Part shown: piece after piece, positions 1-9,743 of the stretch | How the letters are laid out: each line of letters begins with the position of its first letter | Numbering within the stretch: the stretch's first letter is position 1 | Source: Telmatospirillum siberiense | Lineage (GTDB): Bacteria > Pseudomonadota > Alphaproteobacteria > Rhodospirillales > Magnetospirillaceae | Direction of reading: 5' to 3' | Assembly: GCF_002845745.1 (NCBI RefSeq) | Contig: NZ_PIUM01000003.1 | Coordinates: 124,001-188,000 of the forward strand | DNA: 64,000 nucleotides | The notes under the pieces: model-generated | Seen by the model: the letters and a program-made list of their open reading frames with translations, nothing else | What the model was told of the DNA's origin: nothing | The model's database searches: none | Translations under genes and position numbers: made by a program

Positions 1-252
1 CTGTTGGATGCCGGCGGTCGGGATACCCTCGCCCGCTTCGCACAAATTCTTGCGGCGCAGCAAAACTGGCGGCAGGATACTTTGGAGGAGGAGGCACGGC
101 GATTTGCCGAGGAGCAGGGATTGAAGTTGGGGCAGATCGCGCAACCGCTGCGGGCCGCCCTGACCGGATCGACCGTCTCTCCGCCAATCTTCGAAGTCAT
201 GCGAATTCTTGGTCGGGAGGAAAGCCTGGCCCGTATCAAGGATGTGCTATGA
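1..252 (+). CDS. gltX: Glutamyl-tRNA synthetase, C-terminal part (cut by window edge)
   Basis: The gene begins outside the window, and only about the last 83 codons are present. The translation ends with SPPIFEVMRILGREESLARI, the anticodon-binding C-terminal signature of bacterial GluRS, which charges tRNA-Glu with glutamate in the cytoplasm. A second, complete gltX-type gene lies at 59309-60646, so the genome carries two copies, as many alphaproteobacteria do. In such genomes one copy can serve tRNA-Gln for the GatCAB route. Which copy does this here cannot be decided from sequence. gltA follows 84 bases downstream on the same strand. The catalytic domain is not visible. Confidence 0.85.
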   Translation: MLDAGGRDTLARFAQILAAQQNWRQDTLEEEARRFAEEQGLKLGQIAQPLRAALTGSTVSPPIFEVMRILGREESLARIKDVL

Positions 253-336
253 GAGGTTGGAGAAATAAATAACTATCGCGACCGCTATATGCAGGTGCGC
301 GCTTCACAATTCAAAGAAAAGGAAGGGATGCTCGAC

Positions 337-1665
337 ATGACTCAGAACGTAAAGTCTTCGGACGCCACGTTGAAAGAAACGGTCACTTTGGTCGACAACA
401 CCAGTGGCCGAAAATACGAGCTCCCTCTTCTTCCCGGCAGCATCGGCCCGAAGGTGATCGACATCCGATCCCTTTACGGCGAAACCGGATTTTTCACTTA
501 CGACCCGGGGTTCACCTCCACCGGTTCCTGCGAATCGAAAATCACCTACATCGATGGCGACGCCGGCGTGCTGATGCACCGCGGCTATCCGATCGACCAA
601 TTGGCCGAACATTCGGATTATCTTGAGGTTTGTTACCTGCTGCTGCAGGGCGAACTGCCGAGTGCCGCGCAAAAGAAGAAGTTCGAAGGCGATATTCGCA
701 ATCATACGATGGTTCACGAGCAGATCGCCTCGTTCTACCGCGGTTTCCGGCGCGACGCCCATCCGATGGCCGTCATGTGCGGCGTCGTCGGCGCGCTCTC
801 GGCCTTCTATCATGACAGCCTGGACATCGCCGACCCGCATCAGCGCATGGTCGCCAGCGACCGGTTGATCGCCAAGATGCCGACCATCGCCGCCTGGGCC
901 TACAAATATTCCCGCGGCGAGCCCTTCATCTATCCGCGCAACAATCTGTCCTATGCCGAAAACTTCCTGCACATGATGTTCGCCACGCCTTGCGAGGAAT
1001 ACAAGGTGAACCCGGTGCTGGCCCGCGCCATGGAGCGCATCCTCATCCTGCACGCCGACCACGAACAGAACGCGTCGACCTCGACGGTCCGCCTGGCCGG
1101 ATCGTCGGGAGCCAATCCCTTCGCCTGCATCGCCGCCGGCATCGCCTCGCTGTGGGGTCCCGCCCATGGCGGCGCCAACGAGGCCGTCCTGCAGATGTTG
1201 ACCCAGATCGGCCACAAGGAGCGCATCCCCGAGTTCATCGACCGCGCCAAGGACAAGAACGATCCGTTCCGCCTGATGGGTTTCGGCCACCGCGTCTACA
1301 AGAACTACGACCCCCGCGCCAAGGTGATGGAACGGACCTGTCACGAAGTTCTCGATGAACTGGGCGTGCGTGACGAACCCCTCCTCGACCTTGCCATGGA
1401 ACTGGAACGGATCGCGCTGGAAGACCCCTATTTCGTCGACAAGAAGCTTTATCCGAACGTCGACTTCTATTCGGGCATCATCTTCCGCGCCATGGGCATC
1501 CCGGTCAGCATGTTCACGGTGCTGTTCGCCGTGGCCCGCACCGTCGGCTGGGTCGCTCAGTGGAACGAGATGGTGGGCGATCCCAGCCAGAAGATCGGCC
1601 GGCCGCGCCAGCTTTATACCGGCTCCACCTTGCGGGACTATGTCCCGCTGCATGCCCGTGGGTGA
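337..1665 (+). CDS. gltA: Citrate synthase (type II)
   Basis: This enzyme condenses oxaloacetate with acetyl-CoA to citrate, the first step of the TCA cycle. The 442-residue product has the usual length for the hexameric, NADH-sensitive class. Catalytic motifs are visible: a His in HADHEQNAS, a His in [12 protein letters not shown] and an Asp in DFYSGIIF. The N-terminal small domain ([17 protein letters not shown]) is typical. Start choice: a GGAAGGG Shine-Dalgarno at about 320-326 sits roughly 10 bases before the ATG at 337. The in-frame ATG at 328 is too close and the one at 289 lies before the Shine-Dalgarno. The upstream gltX is co-oriented. Confidence 0.97.
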   Translation: MTQNVKSSDATLKETVTLVDNTSGRKYELPLLPGSIGPKVIDIRSLYGETGFFTYDPGFTSTGSCESKITYIDGDAGVLMHRGYPIDQLAEHSDYLEVCYLLLQGELPSAAQKKKFEGDIRNHTMVHEQIASFYRGFRRDAHPMAVMCGVVGALSAFYHDSLDIADPHQRMVASDRLIAKMPTIAAWAYKYSRGEPFIYPRNNLSYAENFLHMMFATPCEEYKVNPVLARAMERILILHADHEQNASTSTVRLAGSSGANPFACIAAGIASLWGPAHGGANEAVLQMLTQIGHKERIPEFIDRAKDKNDPFRLMGFGHRVYKNYDPRAKVMERTCHEVLDELGVRDEPLLDLAMELERIALEDPYFVDKKLYPNVDFYSGIIFRAMGIPVSMFTVLFAVARTVGWVAQWNEMVGDPSQKIGRPRQLYTGSTLRDYVPLHARG

Positions 1666-1849
1666 GATCCAGGAATATCCGCCACGTTCGGAACGGGGCC
1701 GCGCCCATCGCGCAGCCCCGTTGTCCCCATCTTTTCGCTTCGTCGCGGCCAATGACAATCCGGCCCCGAAAAAGTCGTGGATGGTCTGGGGATTACGGAG
1801 CCTCGCCGTTGTCGTCCTCACGGCCCTCTGGTTTTTTGCCAGACGCTAA
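1651..1849 (+). CDS. Possible small tail-anchored membrane protein
   Basis: This 65-codon ORF starts inside the last codons of gltA in another frame. It ends with a hydrophobic stretch ([16 protein letters not shown]) that would make one C-terminal membrane helix. The segment before it, [16 protein letters not shown], resembles the linker of short alphaproteobacterial membrane proteins of unknown role. No good Shine-Dalgarno is visible, so translation would depend on coupling to gltA termination. A GTG at 1657 is an alternative start. It precedes the gltA-gloA terminator. It could be a chance ORF; the coherent helix is the only support. No function is proposed. Confidence 0.4.
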
Positions 1850-1891
1850 GGGCCGCGAAGACGTCAAAGAGGCAAGCCTGAAGGCTTGAAG

Positions 1892-1920
1892 GGTTTAGGG
1901 CGATACTTTCGCCCCAAACC
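1892..1920. terminator. Bidirectional terminator between gltA and gloA
   Basis: Inverted arms GGTTTAGGGCGA (1892-1903) and TCGCCCCAAACC (1909-1920) pair with one mismatch around a 5-base loop. The element sits between convergent gltA and gloA and is followed on the plus strand by a T-rich stretch. Confidence 0.7.
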
Positions 1921-2322
1921 TTACTTCTTTTCGATCAGTTCGATCTTGTAACCGTCGGGATCCTCGATGAAGGCGATGACGGTGGTTCCATGCTTCATCG
2001 GCCCCGGCGCCCTGGTGATCTTGGCGCCATTCGCAGCCAAGACTTCACACGTCTTATAAATATCCGGCACGCCGAGGGCGAGATGACCGAAACCGCTGCC
2101 GATTTCATAAGGCGCGGGCTGATCCCAATTGTGGGTCAGTTCGATCACCGTGTTGTTGTCCTCATCGCCGTAACCGACGAAGGCCAAAGTGAACTTGCCG
2201 TCGGGGTAATCGTTACGCCGCAACACCCGCATCCCGAGGAGACGGGCGTAGAAATCGATGGATTTATCGAGATCGCGCACGCGGATCATCGTATGGAGCA
2301 TGCGAAAAGCGGGAGCGGTCAT
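1921..2322 (-). CDS. gloA: Lactoylglutathione lyase (glyoxalase I)
   Basis: This cytoplasmic enzyme converts the methylglyoxal-glutathione hemithioacetal to S-lactoylglutathione. The 133-residue protein has the two beta-alpha-beta-beta-beta modules of the vicinal oxygen chelate fold. Four likely metal ligands are visible in order: His in HTMIRV, Glu in IELTH, His in GHLALGV and Glu in IELIE. The start overlaps the lpxB stop by 4 bases (ATGA), so it is the last gene of the lpxI-lpxB-gloA run. Its presence at the end of a lipid A operon is a matter of context only. Confidence 0.92.
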   Translation of the reverse strand: MTAPAFRMLHTMIRVRDLDKSIDFYARLLGMRVLRRNDYPDGKFTLAFVGYGDEDNNTVIELTHNWDQPAPYEIGSGFGHLALGVPDIYKTCEVLAANGAKITRAPGPMKHGTTVIAFIEDPDGYKIELIEKK

Positions 2323-3485
2323 GAGGCGGGCCCTTTCTTCTTGATCACAGAGAGAATTTCCGAAGCCGCCCGGCGGCTGGGCGTATCTCCGCCCAGGCCA
2401 AGACGTTCCAACGCCTCCGCGGCCCCGTCCAATTGGGCCTGACGCACGGCCGGATCATCCAGCAGGCCGGTCAGATGAAAGGCCAGCCGGTCGGAACGAC
2501 AGTCGTCCAGAAGCAACTCGGGAACCACCATGCGGCCCGCCAGCAAGTTGATCAGACAGACAAAGGGTATCTTGATCAAACGACGGGCGATCATGGCGGT
2601 CAGGCGATTCAGACGATAACCGATCACCATCGGCAACCGGGCCAAGGCCAATTCCAAAGCCACGGTTCCCGATGCCGCCAGGGCCGCCTGGCAGGCGGCG
2701 AAGGCATCATAACGCTCCCCCGCTCCGCGCACCACGAGCGCGGGCACCGGCCAGACGGCCCGGCGCACCTCCTCGGCCACCGTATCGACGGTGGGGACCA
2801 CGACCTGCAACTCCGGCCTGTGCGCCGCCAGAAGGGCCACCGTCTCGGTAAAAACCGGCAGCAGACGCGATGTCTCGGAGCGCCGGCTGCCGGGAAGTAC
2901 GCATAGTAAAGGGGTCTCGGGCGCTATTCCATGACGTTCCCGGAATGCCGCCCCGTTTCCATGCCCGGCGCCGCTTTCAAGAACGGCGTGACCGACATGC
3001 ACCGCGCGCAGCCCCACTTTGGTGAAATAGGCCGGCTCTTCGGGCAGCAGGCACAGAAGCAAATCGACCCGTCCGGCCAATTGCAGGTTGCGCTTTTCCT
3101 TCCAAGCCCAGACCATGGGCGCCACGTAATGAATACGCGGAACGCTCGATCCGCCCGCCCGCAGCCGCTTGGCTACGCGTCCGGTGAACCCCCAACTGTC
3201 GACGGTAACCACCGCCGCCGGGTTCCGTTCGGCGATATCGGCCAGGGTCTGGTTGAGACGACGGAGGATTTTGGGAATCCGCGGCAATACCTCCGCCAGT
3301 CCCATCACCGCCAGATCGGCTTGCGGAAAAAGGCTTTCCATCCCCTGTTCCCGCATGGCCTCGCCGCCGATACCGGCGAAACGGACTCGTCCGCCGGTCA
3401 TCTCTTTGAGCGCCACCATCAACCGTGCGGCCAGAAGGTCTCCGGACGGCTCGCCGGCGATCAAATAAATCAGCGGATCGTTCAT
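2319..3485 (-). CDS. lpxB: Lipid-A-disaccharide synthase
   Basis: This peripheral inner-membrane GT19 glycosyltransferase joins UDP-2,3-diacylglucosamine and lipid X to give lipid A disaccharide 1-phosphate. The 388-residue product starts IYLIAGEPSGDLLAARL, the family's N-terminal signature, and carries the LPGSRRSE motif mid-protein. It overlaps lpxI upstream and gloA downstream by 4 bases each, which indicates translational coupling. The substrate is made by the adjacent LpxI, so the two consecutive lipid A steps are co-translated. Confidence 0.96.
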   Translation of the reverse strand: MNDPLIYLIAGEPSGDLLAARLMVALKEMTGGRVRFAGIGGEAMREQGMESLFPQADLAVMGLAEVLPRIPKILRRLNQTLADIAERNPAAVVTVDSWGFTGRVAKRLRAGGSSVPRIHYVAPMVWAWKEKRNLQLAGRVDLLLCLLPEEPAYFTKVGLRAVHVGHAVLESGAGHGNGAAFRERHGIAPETPLLCVLPGSRRSETSRLLPVFTETVALLAAHRPELQVVVPTVDTVAEEVRRAVWPVPALVVRGAGERYDAFAACQAALAASGTVALELALARLPMVIGYRLNRLTAMIARRLIKIPFVCLINLLAGRMVVPELLLDDCRSDRLAFHLTGLLDDPAVRQAQLDGAAEALERLGLGGDTPSRRAASEILSVIKKKGPAS

Positions 3486-4306
3486 TCCCCGCCCGCCGTC
3501 ATGCCGCAGACGAACAGCCCGGCGGCGTCGGCGGCGTCAATCACTCCGTCGCGATCGACGACGACCGTCGATCCGGCCTCGACGGCGATCCCCACCAAAC
3601 CGGCGGCGGCGGAGTTCCTCACCGTCTGGATGCCGATGGTCGGCAGATCCACCCGCCGCTCCTGCCCGGGTTTGCTGATTTTGACCAGAACCCCGCCGCC
3701 ACCGGCCCGGCGAAGCTCCCCGACGCGTCGCAACAAGGCATCGGTTCCTTCGACCGCCTCGACCCCCAGCACGATACCCTGCTGGACCACCACGGACTGG
3801 CCGACATCCAGCTCGCCCAGCCCGCGAGCGACCTTCAGGCCATGCGAGATATCGGCCCGGGCTTGGTCATCAGGCATGACGGCCCCCCACACACCGGCGT
3901 CCGCCAGGGCATCGCCCAGAATGTCGTGCAAACCGATGACGTGAAATCCCTCGTCTTCCAACTCACCGATGATGGTCTTCAACAAACCGTCGTCGCCCAG
4001 GGCACGCAAACCCAGCCGCGCGAAAAACCGGGTGGTTCGCCAATCGGGACGCAAATCGCGCAAGCTCGGCCGGCGTACCGGTCCCGCCATGACGAGATCC
4101 ACAACACCCTCTTGATGAAGGATTTCGATGCCACGCCCGGCTTCGCCCATACGAATCCAGGCCTGCGGAAGATTTTCCAGCGTCTCCGCCCGGGCATGGC
4201 CGGTGATGGCGAGAATAAAGACCTCGCGCCCGTCCTCCATGGCCCGCGCCGCCAAACGGGCCGGTAAAGTCCCCCCACCCGCGATGATGCCGAGTTTAGC
4301 AGCCAT
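3482..4306 (-). CDS. lpxI: UDP-2,3-diacylglucosamine diphosphatase LpxI
   Basis: LpxI hydrolyses UDP-2,3-diacylglucosamine to lipid X. It is the alphaproteobacterial replacement for LpxH and belongs to the DUF1009 family. The 274-residue product begins KLGIIAGGGTLPARLAARAM and contains the conserved VVMAGPVRRPSL-like stretch (here LVMAGPVRRPSL). The start at 4306 is chosen because family members begin just before LGIIAGGG; an upstream in-frame start would add an unrelated 18 residues. It is followed immediately by lpxB with an ATGA overlap. A 146-base gap separates it from the lpxA end. Confidence 0.95.
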   Translation of the reverse strand: MAAKLGIIAGGGTLPARLAARAMEDGREVFILAITGHARAETLENLPQAWIRMGEAGRGIEILHQEGVVDLVMAGPVRRPSLRDLRPDWRTTRFFARLGLRALGDDGLLKTIIGELEDEGFHVIGLHDILGDALADAGVWGAVMPDDQARADISHGLKVARGLGELDVGQSVVVQQGIVLGVEAVEGTDALLRRVGELRRAGGGGVLVKISKPGQERRVDLPTIGIQTVRNSAAAGLVGIAVEAGSTVVVDRDGVIDAADAAGLFVCGMTAGGE

Positions 4307-4452
4307 GTCCCATACCGTTTTTCGCCGCAAGACCAGCAGAAGCGGCAAGTACGCCCCCAAGGCCCTAAGGTTTAAGACGTTTTCACGCCGCCTGGGGCTT
4401 AAGGACCTCGCCTCTATGTATCACAAGGCCCTTAACGCCGGCTTGGCCGCTC

Positions 4453-5253
4453 TCAGACGGCCGCCTCGGACTTCGGTTGGCAGATGGCGCGCGAGCTATC
4501 GACGGTCATGAAATCAAGGATTTCCAAAACCGGCGCCACGCCTCGGAACTGGCTGGACACCTCCTCGATGCGCTCGGCCAAGGTTCCTTCGGGCGCGAAC
4601 AGCAGGCGATAGGCATTTCGGAGCGCGTGGATATCCTCGCGCGAATAGCCCCGACGCTTCAGGCCGATCAGATTGAGACCGGACAGATGGGCCCGGTTAC
4701 CGGTCACCGTCGCATAGGGAATAATGTCGTTCTCGACACCCGACATGCCGCCCACCATCACATGGCGACCGATGCGAACGAACTGATGGACGGCGGACAG
4801 ACCGCCAAGGACGACAAAATCACCGACCTGCACATGTCCGCCCAACGTCGCATTGTTGGCGAAAATGACGCCGTTGCCGACCTGGCAGTCATGGGCGACA
4901 TGGGCGCCGACCATGAACAGGCCGCTGTCGCCCACCGAGGTCACCATCCCGCCACCTTCCGTACCGGGATTCATCGTGACGTTTTCGCGAATCTGATTGT
5001 GCTTGCCGATCACCAAACGGCTGGGTTCGCCTTTATATTTCAGATCCTGCGGACGGTGGCCGAGCGAGGAGAAGGGATAGACCACGGTCCCCTCGCCGAT
5101 GCTGGTGATGCCGTCGACCACAACATGGGAGACCAGACGCACCTCCGGGCCGATCTCGACCTGTCCGCCGATCACACAATAAGGTCCGATCTCGGCGCTC
5201 TCGGCAATACGGGCGCCGGAGGCGACGATGGCAGTGGGATGAATGCTGGCCAT
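4453..5253 (-). CDS. lpxA: UDP-N-acetylglucosamine acyltransferase
   Basis: LpxA transfers a 3-hydroxyacyl chain from ACP to the 3-OH of UDP-GlcNAc, the first step of lipid A synthesis. The 266-residue protein opens with the IHPTAIVASGARI hexapeptide coils of a left-handed beta-helix. It contains HVAHDCQVGNG, which carries the catalytic His, and ends in the helical C-terminal domain. It directly abuts fabZ, whose product competes for the same hydroxyacyl-ACP pool, a widely conserved pairing. Confidence 0.97.
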   Translation of the reverse strand: MASIHPTAIVASGARIAESAEIGPYCVIGGQVEIGPEVRLVSHVVVDGITSIGEGTVVYPFSSLGHRPQDLKYKGEPSRLVIGKHNQIRENVTMNPGTEGGGMVTSVGDSGLFMVGAHVAHDCQVGNGVIFANNATLGGHVQVGDFVVLGGLSAVHQFVRIGRHVMVGGMSGVENDIIPYATVTGNRAHLSGLNLIGLKRRGYSREDIHALRNAYRLLFAPEGTLAERIEEVSSQFRGVAPVLEILDFMTVDSSRAICQPKSEAAV

Positions 5254-5727
5254 CTAGCTATCCATTATCATCGCGGCATAGGTCGCTTCGGCCATCAGAT
5301 TGCCATCGACCCTCGCTTCTCCGCGGAAACGCCAAACATTGCCGCGGCTACGCTCCTTCTCGACATGGACGTAAAGGGTATCGCCGGGAACCACTGGCTT
5401 GCGGAACCGCGCGTTATCAACCGACATGAAGTAGACGAGCTTTCCTTCGGCCCGCGGCCCCAGCGTTTCAACCACCAGAACCGCCGCCGTTTGCGCCATC
5501 GATTCGATGATCAGCACGCCCGGCATGATCGGACGTTGCGGAAAATGACCCTGAAAGTGGGGCTCCGAGGCGGTCACGTTCTTGATCCCGGTCGCCGAAT
5601 GATCCGGGATCACATTGATCACTTTGTCGACCATCAGAAAAGGATAGCGATGCGGGATCATTTGCATGACCCGGTTGATATCGATTTCCTTGGTGGTTCG
5701 ATTTTCCACGGTATCCATCCCGCTCAT
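5254..5727 (-). CDS. fabZ: 3-hydroxyacyl-ACP dehydratase
   Basis: FabZ dehydrates 3-hydroxyacyl-ACP to trans-2-enoyl-ACP in fatty acid elongation. The 157-residue hot-dog-fold protein shows the catalytic His in [13 protein letters not shown] and the Glu-bearing helix [20 protein letters not shown]. An internal ATG at 5718 is a possible alternative start three codons in. The gene lies between lpxD and lpxA, which divert the same 3-hydroxyacyl-ACP to lipid A, and is 4 bases after the lpxD stop. Confidence 0.97.
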   Translation of the reverse strand: MSGMDTVENRTTKEIDINRVMQMIPHRYPFLMVDKVINVIPDHSATGIKNVTASEPHFQGHFPQRPIMPGVLIIESMAQTAAVLVVETLGPRAEGKLVYFMSVDNARFRKPVVPGDTLYVHVEKERSRGNVWRFRGEARVDGNLMAEATYAAMIMDS

Positions 5728-5731
5728 CCCA

Positions 5732-6754
5732 CTATCGACCCTTCTTGCGGGCCAATTGACCCAGAACGGCGCATTGCCGAAGCCATTCCGTCATAGGCAC
5801 GGCAGGGGCACCGCCGACGGTCTGCCCTTTCTCAATATCGCGCATGACCCCGCTTTGAGCGGCGATTTGCACCCCGGCGCCGATGTGCAAATGGCCGGCG
5901 ATTCCCACCTGCCCGCCAACGACGACGAAGTCGTCGAGGCGCGCGCTTCCGGAAATGCCAACCAACGCAACGAGGACACACCCACGTCCGAGTCGCACGT
6001 TGTGCCCGATTTGGACCAGATTATCAATCTTACTTCCTGCACCGATGACGGTGTCCGGCCCGGCCCCGCGATCGATGGTCGCATTGGCGCCGATTTCGAC
6101 GTCGTCCTCGATGAGAACCCGACCGAGCTGAGGCACCTTCAAATGCCCAGCCGCCCCCATGGAAAAGCCGAAACCGTCCTGACCGATCCTGACGCCGGGA
6201 TAGATATTGACCCGACGACCGACGATGGCGTGACTGACGGTCGCATTCGCCCCGATGATACAGTTCTCACCCAAGACGACGCCGGCACCGATCACCGCAT
6301 TGGGACCGATCAGGCTGCCCGCGCCGATTTCAGCCCGGGCTCCGATAACCGCGCCCGCCTCGACGCGCACGCCCGCGCCCAGAACCGCAGTCGAATCGAC
6401 ATGCGCCCCCGGGGCGACTCCGGGCTCCACCACCGGTGGCGGATAGAAGGCGGCCGCCACCATGGCATAGGCGCGATAAGGATCGGAAGACAGCAACAAG
6501 GCCATTCCGGCGGGCGCCTTCGACGCCATGCTGGGATGGACCAGACAGGCGCCGGCCCGACTGACGGTGAACGCCTCGACATACTTTTTATTGTCGAGAA
6601 ACGAAATATGATCACCGCCTGCGGCATCAAGCGGCGCCACATCAACCACCGTCTTCCCCGGATCCGCCCCTGCGGCCAATTCGGCGCCGCACCGCTGGGC
6701 CAGCTCCGCCAAGGTGAAAGGCCCCACCTTGGCGAAAAAGCGAGGATCGGCCAT
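5732..6754 (-). CDS. lpxD: UDP-3-O-(3-hydroxyacyl)glucosamine N-acyltransferase
   Basis: LpxD adds the second, N-linked hydroxyacyl chain in lipid A synthesis. The 340-residue product has the uridine-binding N-terminal domain ([14 protein letters not shown]), about ten hexapeptide turns, and the catalytic His region [11 protein letters not shown]. It follows skp by 3 bases and precedes fabZ, within the conserved bamA-skp-lpxD-fabZ-lpxA order. Confidence 0.97.
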   Translation of the reverse strand: MADPRFFAKVGPFTLAELAQRCGAELAAGADPGKTVVDVAPLDAAGGDHISFLDNKKYVEAFTVSRAGACLVHPSMASKAPAGMALLLSSDPYRAYAMVAAAFYPPPVVEPGVAPGAHVDSTAVLGAGVRVEAGAVIGARAEIGAGSLIGPNAVIGAGVVLGENCIIGANATVSHAIVGRRVNIYPGVRIGQDGFGFSMGAAGHLKVPQLGRVLIEDDVEIGANATIDRGAGPDTVIGAGSKIDNLVQIGHNVRLGRGCVLVALVGISGSARLDDFVVVGGQVGIAGHLHIGAGVQIAAQSGVMRDIEKGQTVGGAPAVPMTEWLRQCAVLGQLARKKGR

Positions 6755-6757
6755 TGC

Positions 6758-7423
6758 TTACTGAGACTTCTTGCCGCTGCCCGTGGGACCGCTCTCGGCC
6801 TCCACCTTCGGCGCAGGGAAATCAACGTGCGGCAATTTCTTATCCATCGCCCCGATGATTTCCTTGGTGATGTTCATCTTGTCATCGAACAGCACCACCT
6901 GACTGCGCGGCAGAACCACCGTGGCGCCATGACGGGAGGCAATCTGCTGGGTCGCCTCGAGCATGGCCTGCTGGACCTGTCCCATCGCCGTGTTGAACGA
7001 TTTGTCGAAAGCCTTGCGACGGGCCAAGCCTTTACGCTGAAACTCGGCGACGCTGGCATCGAAGGCGCGGGCCTTCTCGGCAAAGGCGTCCTGCGACAAG
7101 GTCTTACGCTGCTGATCGATATCCTGCTGCGTGCTGCGCAAGGTCGCCTCTTCCTTGCTCATCTCGTTCTGGAAGGTCTGCTGGTATTTGTCGGCCTGGC
7201 CGCGAACACCCTTGGCCGCCATGGACTCCTGCAGAATTTGATCGACGTCGATGATGGCGATCACCGGCGATGGCATGGCGGCCGCGACGGGAGCCGTGGC
7301 GGGGGCGGGAGCCGCAGCTCCGCCGTCCGCCGCCTGGGCGAACGCCGGTGATTGAGAGACCCCCACCAAAGCGGCAACCAATCCGCCGCAAACAAACAGT
7401 CGAGACATCGACGAAACGAACAT
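6758..7423 (-). CDS. skp: Periplasmic chaperone OmpH/Skp family
   Basis: This is a periplasmic chaperone that holds unfolded outer-membrane proteins before BamA inserts them. The 221-residue product has a signal peptide ending near SPAFAQA, then an Ala/Pro-rich linker, then a long helical coiled-coil segment (about residues 75-175, rich in K, E, Q and R). The C-terminal tail ends GPTGSGKKSQ. The Ala/Pro linker and tail make it longer than E. coli Skp, as is common in alphaproteobacteria. It lies 2 bases downstream of bamA. Confidence 0.9.
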   Translation of the reverse strand: MFVSSMSRLFVCGGLVAALVGVSQSPAFAQAADGGAAAPAPATAPVAAAMPSPVIAIIDVDQILQESMAAKGVRGQADKYQQTFQNEMSKEEATLRSTQQDIDQQRKTLSQDAFAEKARAFDASVAEFQRKGLARRKAFDKSFNTAMGQVQQAMLEATQQIASRHGATVVLPRSQVVLFDDKMNITKEIIGAMDKKLPHVDFPAPKVEAESGPTGSGKKSQ

Positions 7424-7425
7424 CT

Positions 7426-9717
7426 TTAGAACCTCGTACCGAAATTAAGCCGGAATATCTGCATCTGATCGTGCGACTGCTTGAGTACCGGCAAACCAAG
7501 ATCAATATTGATCGGCCCCATCGGGGAACGCCAAACCACACCAGTGCCGATCGACGCACGCGGAGCACTGGTTTCATTTACGCCGCTCTTGGCGATATTG
7601 GAATCGGTCGGACCGATGGTACCGACGTCGGCGAACAACTTGCCCTGTACGGCCAATTCCTTCGGCAGGCCCAGCGGGAACCGGACTTCCGTGGTTTGCA
7701 CGGCATCCCACATACCACCGATGGCGTCGTTGGTCGAAGCATCGCGGGGGCTTACGCCGGCGTCACGGAAGCCGCGCAAAGTATCGCCACCCAGGTAATA
7801 ACGCTCGTTGATCCGGATCGTCGACCCATCCCAACTGAACATCTCGCCGGCGGTGAGCGACAGCATCAGCACGGTCTGGTCGTCCAGTTTGAAATACTGG
7901 CCGGCGCCGACACTGTTGCGGACGAAACGCTCGGTTCCACCAACACCGGCAAACTCGTTTCCGCCGCGCAGGTAATAACCGGACGTCGGATCGATTTTGC
8001 TGTCGCGGCGATCATAAAGCAGGGTATGGCCGACCGAGGACAGGGTACTGGTCCCCTTCTGTTGGTAGATGTACTGGGACGAGCCGTCCTGAATATTGTC
8101 AACCGTGGTCATGCTGCCGGTGTATTTCCAGCTATGGCTCAAATATTCGTTGTAGGCCCAGCCGGTCCGGAGATCGAAGCCAACCGTCTTCACGTCATAG
8201 GTAACGTAGGTCTGGTTGCTGTTGGTGACGGCAAAGAGATCGAAACCGGCGGCCAGATGGCGATCAAGGAAATAGGGCTCCGTGAAACCAAGACTGACCG
8301 ACGTCTGCTTTTGCGCCAATTGGGCGTTGATGCTGAGAGTCTGACCGCGTCCCAGAAGATTGCGTTCGGTGGCGCCCACATTGAGCAAGGCTCCGACCGC
8401 GCTTGACCAACCGACACCGAAGGACAGCTCACCGGTCGATTTCTCGGTGACATCCACCTTGATCACCGTCCTGTCAGGAGCCGTATCCGACGGAACGTTG
8501 GTCACCTCGGCCTTGTCGAAGAAGTTGAGATCCTTGATGCGTTCGCGCGACCGGCGCAGCTTCGCCGTGTTGAAGGCGTCACCCTCGACCAGACGGAACT
8601 CGCGGCGTATCACCTTATCCAAGGTGCGCACGTTGCCCTGGATGTCGACGCGCTCGACGAACACGCGCGGACCTTCCTGCACATCGAACAGAATATCAAT
8701 GGTGTGGTCTTCGCGATGACGATTGAGCACCGGCCTGACATCGACGAAGGCATAGCCCTTGGTTCCGACGGCGTCGGTCAGGGCCTGGATGGTCGATTCG
8801 ACCTCGTCGGCATTGTACCAGTCCCCGGTCTCCAGATTCTGGACCACCGGTTCGAGTTCCTCTGCCTTCAGATCCTTGATGGCGCTCTTGACGCTGATCT
8901 TACCCAGCTTATAGCGCAGCCCCTCCTCCAACGTATAGGTGATGAAGAAGCTCTCGCGGTCGGGGCTCAGTTCCGCCACGGTCGAGACCACCCGGAAATC
9001 GGCATAGCCATTCTTCAAATAGAAACGGCGCAGCAGTTCGCGGTCGTAGTTCACCCGGTCCGGATCATAGGTATCGTCGGACGTGAGGAAACGATACCAG
9101 CGTTCCTCCTTCGTCTGCAAATTCTCGCGCAGCGCATTATCCGTATAGATCTTGTTGCCGACGAAATTGATGCGGCGAACATAAGTCGGCGGCCCTTCGT
9201 TGATCTCGAAAACCAGATCGACGCGGTTCTGCGGCAACTCGATGATCTTCGGATCGACCGTCGCGGCGAACCGGCCATTGCGGCGATAGATGTCGAGGAT
9301 GCGCTTGACGTCGGCCTGCACCTTGGTTCGGGTGTAGACGCTTCGCGTTTTCAACTGCACTTCCGTTTGCAGCTGTTCGCTTTTGACGCGCTTGTTTCCC
9401 TCGAAGGCCAAGCGGTTGATGATCGGATTTTCGACCACCCTCACCACCAGCCCGTCACCCTCGCGCCGGATCGACACATCGGCAAACAGACCGGTGGCGA
9501 ACAGGCTTTTCAAGGATTTATCGATCTTCGTTTCGTCGAAGCTGTCACCTGCCGCCAGCGCCATATAGGAGCGGACCGTTTCCTCTTCGACACGTTGGTT
9601 GCCCTGCACCATGATCTGGTGGACGGATCCGCCAGCCTGGGCATATGCCGACGAACCGGCGGTGAGGAGGACGATAACAACCGCACAGTTAATCAAAAAG
9701 CGTAGCAAACCGCGCAA
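7426..9717 (-). CDS. bamA: Outer membrane protein assembly factor BamA
   Basis: BamA is the core of the BAM complex that folds beta-barrels into the outer membrane. The 763-residue precursor has a signal peptide ending SSAYAQA, five POTRA domains (starting IMVQGNQRVEEETV), and a 16-strand barrel ending in the aromatic C-terminal motif LNFGTRF. A surface-antigen motif region (YLGGDTLRGF) containing the conserved RGF is visible. It follows rseP by about 26 bases and is coupled to skp. Confidence 0.97.
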   Translation of the reverse strand: MRGLLRFLINCAVVIVLLTAGSSAYAQAGGSVHQIMVQGNQRVEEETVRSYMALAAGDSFDETKIDKSLKSLFATGLFADVSIRREGDGLVVRVVENPIINRLAFEGNKRVKSEQLQTEVQLKTRSVYTRTKVQADVKRILDIYRRNGRFAATVDPKIIELPQNRVDLVFEINEGPPTYVRRINFVGNKIYTDNALRENLQTKEERWYRFLTSDDTYDPDRVNYDRELLRRFYLKNGYADFRVVSTVAELSPDRESFFITYTLEEGLRYKLGKISVKSAIKDLKAEELEPVVQNLETGDWYNADEVESTIQALTDAVGTKGYAFVDVRPVLNRHREDHTIDILFDVQEGPRVFVERVDIQGNVRTLDKVIRREFRLVEGDAFNTAKLRRSRERIKDLNFFDKAEVTNVPSDTAPDRTVIKVDVTEKSTGELSFGVGWSSAVGALLNVGATERNLLGRGQTLSINAQLAQKQTSVSLGFTEPYFLDRHLAAGFDLFAVTNSNQTYVTYDVKTVGFDLRTGWAYNEYLSHSWKYTGSMTTVDNIQDGSSQYIYQQKGTSTLSSVGHTLLYDRRDSKIDPTSGYYLRGGNEFAGVGGTERFVRNSVGAGQYFKLDDQTVLMLSLTAGEMFSWDGSTIRINERYYLGGDTLRGFRDAGVSPRDASTNDAIGGMWDAVQTTEVRFPLGLPKELAVQGKLFADVGTIGPTDSNIAKSGVNETSAPRASIGTGVVWRSPMGPINIDLGLPVLKQSHDQMQIFRLNFGTRF

Positions 9718-9743
9718 AATACCCTCTCAGAGACCAACGGCCG

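Noticed and set aside
304-1821. Long minus-strand open frame opposite gltA
   Set aside because: It is the antisense shadow of a clear citrate synthase and has no recognisable protein motif; GC-rich codon bias keeps antisense frames open.
5666-7351. 561-codon plus-strand frame over lpxD and skp
   Set aside because: It is a shadow of two recognised genes on the opposite strand.
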